A program made the position numbers and the translations under genes. Source: Lucifuga dentata (Eukaryota > Chordata > Actinopteri > Ophidiiformes > Bythitidae). Taken from it: a stretch of DNA of 64,000 nucleotides. The DNA lies in contig VXCM01001274.1 of assembly GCA_014773175.1 (NCBI GenBank), positions 46,075 to 110,074 of the forward strand. Direction: 5' to 3'. Of this stretch, positions 60,701 through 64,000 are shown one piece after another. Positions within the stretch are counted from its first letter, which is position 1, and every line of letters begins with the position of its first letter. A model generated the notes under the pieces. It did not search any database. It worked only from the letters and a program-made list of their open reading frames with translations, and had not been told where the DNA came from.

Positions 60701-62709
60701 GCCACAACAAAGGCGGTTAAATGAAAAGACAGCAACTAATATGGGAAATGATTCTGAGCAAGCCAATGCCAAGCCAAAAAAAAAAAATCTTCCCACAGGC
60801 TCCAAACAGCTCATCAAGTCCACATTACCTGACACAGAATCTCAGAAGAAAAGCGCAGTGGCTCCAGAAGTTAGTATTGCAGAACTTCCTAAACTTACAG
60901 ATCTCCCCTCAAAGTCCATCACACCAGGTATGGAAGCAGATGTCTTTGTCTCTCACTGCAACAGTCCATCTAGTTTCTATGTACAGTTTGTCAAAGAGGA
61001 GGATGAAATATTCTCCATTGTGGAAAAGCTGAATGATGGTCAGTCAACCCTCAAAATTACTGATATGGAAGATGTACATCCAGGGGACCTTGTTCAAGCA
61101 GAGTTTCCAGCTGATTCCTCATGGTACCGTGCAGTTGTAAGAGAAATCCATGAAAACATGACAGCTGTTGTTGAGTTTGTTGATTTTGGGAATACAGCTG
61201 TGATACCAGTTTCCAAGATATGCAGGCTACAGAAACAGTTCTTGGAACATCCCACATACTGCACACACTGTACGCTAAGTGAAGCTGCAGGTCTTGGAAA
61301 AGAGGAAGTGCTGGATCCTGATGTCGTATCAGCTTTCAGAAAAAATATTGGTAGTAATGGAGAGAACAAGTTGAAGTGCCGCTTTATCAGAGAGTTGGGA
61401 TCTGTGTGGGAAGTCAGTCTGCAGGACGGTGGTGTGGAAGTGATGTGTAAAGTACCTGCTAGAGATCCAGCTGCTTGTACTGAAATCACCTTAGAGAAAC
61501 CTGAACAAGTAAAGGAAGAACTGGTCCAGGACTCTGAACTCCGGCAGATGCCAGAGACTGACACTAGATTGAACACCTGCCCACTACACTACTGTGAACC
61601 TGACATTCAAGAGGGCCAACATTTAAAGGCTTATGTCATGTCTGTCAATAATGATCAATCCTTTTGGTGTCAGTCTGCTGACGCACAAGAACTTGATAAG
61701 CTCACAAACAATGTTTCAGAAGTTGGAAATGCAGCAGACCATATACCTGTTGATGCAAAGTCACTGTTACCTGGTAGTCCATGCATTGCTCTATATACAG
61801 AAGATGAGCAGTGGTATCGTGCAAAGGTCATCAGCAAAGATGAAGAGAAGTTGTGTGTTCTCTTTGTCGACTATGGAAACAAGTCAGAAGTAAATGTAAA
61901 CGATGTGAGGGAAATAGCCGCTGACCTGGTGGAAACTCCACCACAGGCATTTCTATGTGAGCTTGAAGGCTTTGATGCGTCACGTGGATCTTGGGACAGT
62001 GGTGCAGCAGATGAGTTGTCAGCACTTACAACAGACAAATTGTTACAGCTCACTGTGCTTAGAATAACAAGAGAAGGCAAGATTAAATGTTTTGTGCGGA
62101 TTGAGTGTGAAGGGCAGATAATAAATGAGACCTTGAAAACCTGGTGGAGGAGCTCCACAACAGAAAACAAACCAGTTGGAGTTGAACCCTCTGAGTCACA
62201 GCCGTATGATACATCTATGGAGCAGACAGTAGTGCCTGAGGCTCCATCACCAGAGGAATCAGAGAATCCAATAATTGAAGAGATAGATGCCCCTGTTGCT
62301 TGCATGGACTTTGAGAGAGACCAAAGGGAAGAGCAGAGTGCTGAAGAGCAATGTGCTAAAGAGCAGAGTTCTGAAGAGCAGAGTACTGAAGAGCAATGTG
62401 CTGAAGAGCAGAGTACTGAAGAGCAATGTGCTAAACAGCAGAGTACTGAAGAGCAATATGCTGAAGAGCAATGTGCTGAAGAGCAGAGTACTGAAGAGGA
62501 ATGTGCTAAAGAGCAGAATACTGAAGAGCAGCGTACTGAAGAGCTTTTCAGTCCTCATACCACGGATGAGACCTTAGATCTCACAAGTAGTCTAAAGAAC
62601 AGTGACTGCTCTGAAGATTGTGTTCATCAAGAGTCTCTTGCTGATGTCCATGATGTCCAAAAGGAAGAAATGAAAAACACCCATGATGTTGAAGGCAGTG
62701 CTGACATCA
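57756..62709 (+). CDS. tdrd6: tdrd6 giant coding exon
   Basis: The exon begins after the acceptor TTTGTATTTCTAG at 57676, with ATG at 57756. The donor is ACATCA|GTGAGT at 62709/62710. This gives 4,954 nt ending in phase 1. Most TDRD6 coding sequence in one exon is also seen in mammals. A second GT at 62723 would end in phase 2 and put a stop into the next exon, so it is not used here. Confidence 0.88.
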
Positions 62710-63729
62710 GTGAGTCTGGCAAGTAACACTTTCATTTGTCCTTTGATCTTTCTTTGAGTCATATTTAATTACGATATTTAATATAATGATGCAGTACCTG
62801 TCAGTGAAACAGCCTAGTGCCTTTTAAAGTGTCTCTCATAGCTTTTGAGCAGCTCAAACAAAGTATATAAGAATTATGTCAATCTGGAAAGTAGCAGAGT
62901 GAAACAAATATTGTTTATATTTGTTTGTGCTTCCAGACCAGTTAAAAGATGCTGAAACATCTGCCAGTGACCAGCTGGAGCTTACAACGTCCACACAAAA
63001 TAAGGTAAATAACAGTTAGATTCTTCTGCCCAGGTTTCTTGTAAAGTTTTACACCTAACATTTAGAATGCATTAGTGCAAAATTGAACAATGAATATAAT
63101 TTTAATAATTAAGATTTATCATGCTAAACACCATCTAAAATGTGTAAACCTAGGATACTGGAATAGAAATTATTTTTACTTTACTGTATGAAGTTGGTTA
63201 ATTTGCATATGATTTTCCAGGATTCAGAAGATGACGTGTTTGCAGAAGAAAAGTCCTCTGCTGACAGCAGTTTGGGTAAATTAATTGCATGGTACTATCA
63301 GGATGATGGTTTATCTAATCTTAGAGATTATTGGACCAGATTAAACTTTATTACCTTGGGTGAAATGTAGCCATTTCAGAAACAAGTAGCCATAGGATGC
63401 ATCAAATAAAACTGTTACGAATAAGACAAGATTGTTGTCATGATTGCATTAGTGCTTGCCGTGGAATTTTAGAATGAAACAACAGCTGTTGCAGTGATTA
63501 GTGACTGTCACTTCGTTAAATTCTCCACATTTCCTTTGCAGAGTTACAAATACAACATAACGTGAAGTGTGTTGCCTTGTGCTGTCTGCAGTACCACGAC
63601 TGTAATGTCCTCATATTTCTCTCCCTTTCTTTTTCAGAGATGGTGTTGTCGTCGATGGTAACCCATCTCTCTCTGACAGTCATCGACAGTTTGGATGAGA
63701 TTCAGCCCCATCAGCTGAGGGAGGAGTAA
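57756..63729 (+). CDS. tdrd6: Tudor domain-containing protein 6
   Basis: Coding exons 57756-62709, 62937-63004, 63221-63275 and 63638-63729 give 5,169 nt, 1,722 residues. The N-terminus (MSSIPGLPPRG, then PGDQCLVQVGHTWQRARIVS and YRVFLIDKGE) matches TDRD6 as I recall it. Six extended-Tudor units have cores near residues 64-105, 294-345, 550-610, 765-815, 1108-1160 and 1338-1385. Units 3-6 keep WYRA and F(V/I)D(Y/F)G; units 5 and 6 have FVDFGN and FVDYGN, the dimethylarginine-binding type. Units 1 and 2 are degenerate (LIDKGE, NVDSGK). Family knowledge: a germ-granule/chromatoid-body scaffold binding arginine-methylated partners such as PIWI proteins. It is shorter than the human protein (about 2,100 residues). 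A Glu/Gln pentapeptide repeat lies near 1525-1594. TDRD15, which lies on human 2p, is the main alternative. Confidence 0.82.
62328..62537 (+). repeat. tdrd6: 15-bp coding minisatellite in tdrd6
   Basis: Fourteen tandem 15-bp units encoding pentapeptides of the type EEQST, EEQCA and KEQSS. Units alternate between an AGT-ACT and a TGT-GCT ending, hinting at a 30-bp higher-order period. It lies after the last Tudor unit, so copy-number changes would stay in frame and spare the folded domains. Confidence 0.95.
62937..63004 (+). CDS. tdrd6: tdrd6 coding exon 2
   Basis: Acceptor TTGTGCTTCCAG, donor AATAAG|GTAAAT. In phase 1 the 68 nt encode an Asn plus QLKDAETSASDQLELTTST and end in phase 0. It is short and without a domain; support is from splice signals and phase. 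Confidence 0.75.
63221..63275 (+). CDS. tdrd6: tdrd6 coding exon 3
   Basis: Acceptor ATGATTTTCCAG, donor AGTTTGG|GTAAAT. It encodes an acidic DSEDDVFAEEKSSADSSL and ends in phase 1. Confidence 0.75.
63638..63729 (+). CDS. tdrd6: tdrd6 last coding exon
   Basis: Acceptor CTTTCTTTTTCAG. Entered in phase 1, it encodes EMVLSSMVTHLSLTVIDSLD and a short tail ending LREE, with TAA at 63727-63729. The frame closes exactly on the phase left by exon 3. Confidence 0.75.
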
Positions 63730-64000
63730 TTGGATTGAGGAAGGAGCTTCGTGGTGACACTCCTCTGAGTTACCTTCATGACTTTTAGATTTCTCAGTTT
63801 AGAAACTCACATATGCTTTCAATTCAAAACATTTCAAATAGGTTTACGTTCTGTTTGCTTTGTGTGTGTTCTCTCAGTGCTCACTGCCAGTCTGCAGTTA
63901 TTGGGTTAACTTTACAGGACCTTTGTATCCTTTAATCTAATGACTAATTCATTGGTCCTGTTGACAAAGCAACACCCTTGTTTAAAAAAAAAAAAAAAAA
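63730..64000 (+). other. tdrd6: tdrd6 3' untranslated region to window end
   Basis: No further frame. No AATAAA is seen before the window ends in an A run (from about 63984), which may be genomic poly(A) or another assembly edge. Confidence 0.5.

Noticed and set aside
62259..62558. Antisense Leu/Phe/Ser-rich repeat frame over the tdrd6 minisatellite
   Set aside because: It is the antisense shadow of the coding repeat and has no independent support.
62710..62726. tdrd6 ending at the TAA at 62724, or using the donor at 62723
   Set aside because: GTGAGT at 62710 is a better donor and is the only one whose phase keeps the three following exons open to a clean stop.
1..64000. CRISPR arrays, bacterial operons or phage genes
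   Set aside because: Tandem repeats here are microsatellites or assembly duplications without regular unique spacers, and genes are spliced vertebrate genes.

Overview
This is teleost fish nuclear DNA, AT-rich, with long introns, dense microsatellites and many degraded transposon and SINE/LINE copies. The evidence is four spliced vertebrate protein-coding genes that I could follow exon by exon, with matching splice sites and reading-frame phases. I see no bacterial, phage or organellar features.

Layout. Positions 1-13399 hold no gene I can support, only old repeats (a LINE 3' fragment near 5.3 kb, an inverted-repeat element at 7.5-8.0 kb). Positions 13400-18749 (minus strand) hold rad51ap2, a RAD51-binding meiotic recombination factor: one giant exon plus three small C-terminal exons, predicted 1,151 residues. 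About 2 kb away, head to head, vsnl1 (visinin-like 1, a neuronal calcium sensor, 191 residues) runs on the plus strand. Its candidate noncoding first exon is near 20.8 kb and its coding exons are at 27.9, 44.9 and 46.4 kb. A dead hAT transposase lies at 49.3-51.5 kb with a transposon-like end at 52.16 kb. Then come sf3b6 (minus strand, 53295-54754, splicing factor SF3B subunit p14, 125 residues) and, head to head with it, tdrd6 (plus strand, first exon near 55.7 kb, coding 57756-63729, 1,722 residues), a multi-Tudor germ-granule protein.

The rad51ap2/vsnl1 head-to-head pair is also the arrangement I recall from human chromosome 2p24; the sf3b6/tdrd6 neighbourhood differs from the human VSNL1 neighbourhood. 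Two of the genes (rad51ap2 and tdrd6) are germline genes, one is neuronal and one is housekeeping. They do not form a shared pathway.

Repeat content: a family with TTAA...TTAA ends and long inverted termini appears in at least four well-preserved copies plus three one-ended fragments. Many single-N positions sit between 62-67 bp exact direct duplications or inside homopolymers, which looks like an assembly-joining artefact. The most distinctive finds are the four-exon rad51ap2 model with symmetric phase-1 exons and an internal protein duplication, the pentapeptide minisatellite in the tdrd6 C-terminal region, and a perfect 28-bp-arm palindrome inside a duplicated piece of the dead hAT element. 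I did not find evidence for a wholly new biological system.
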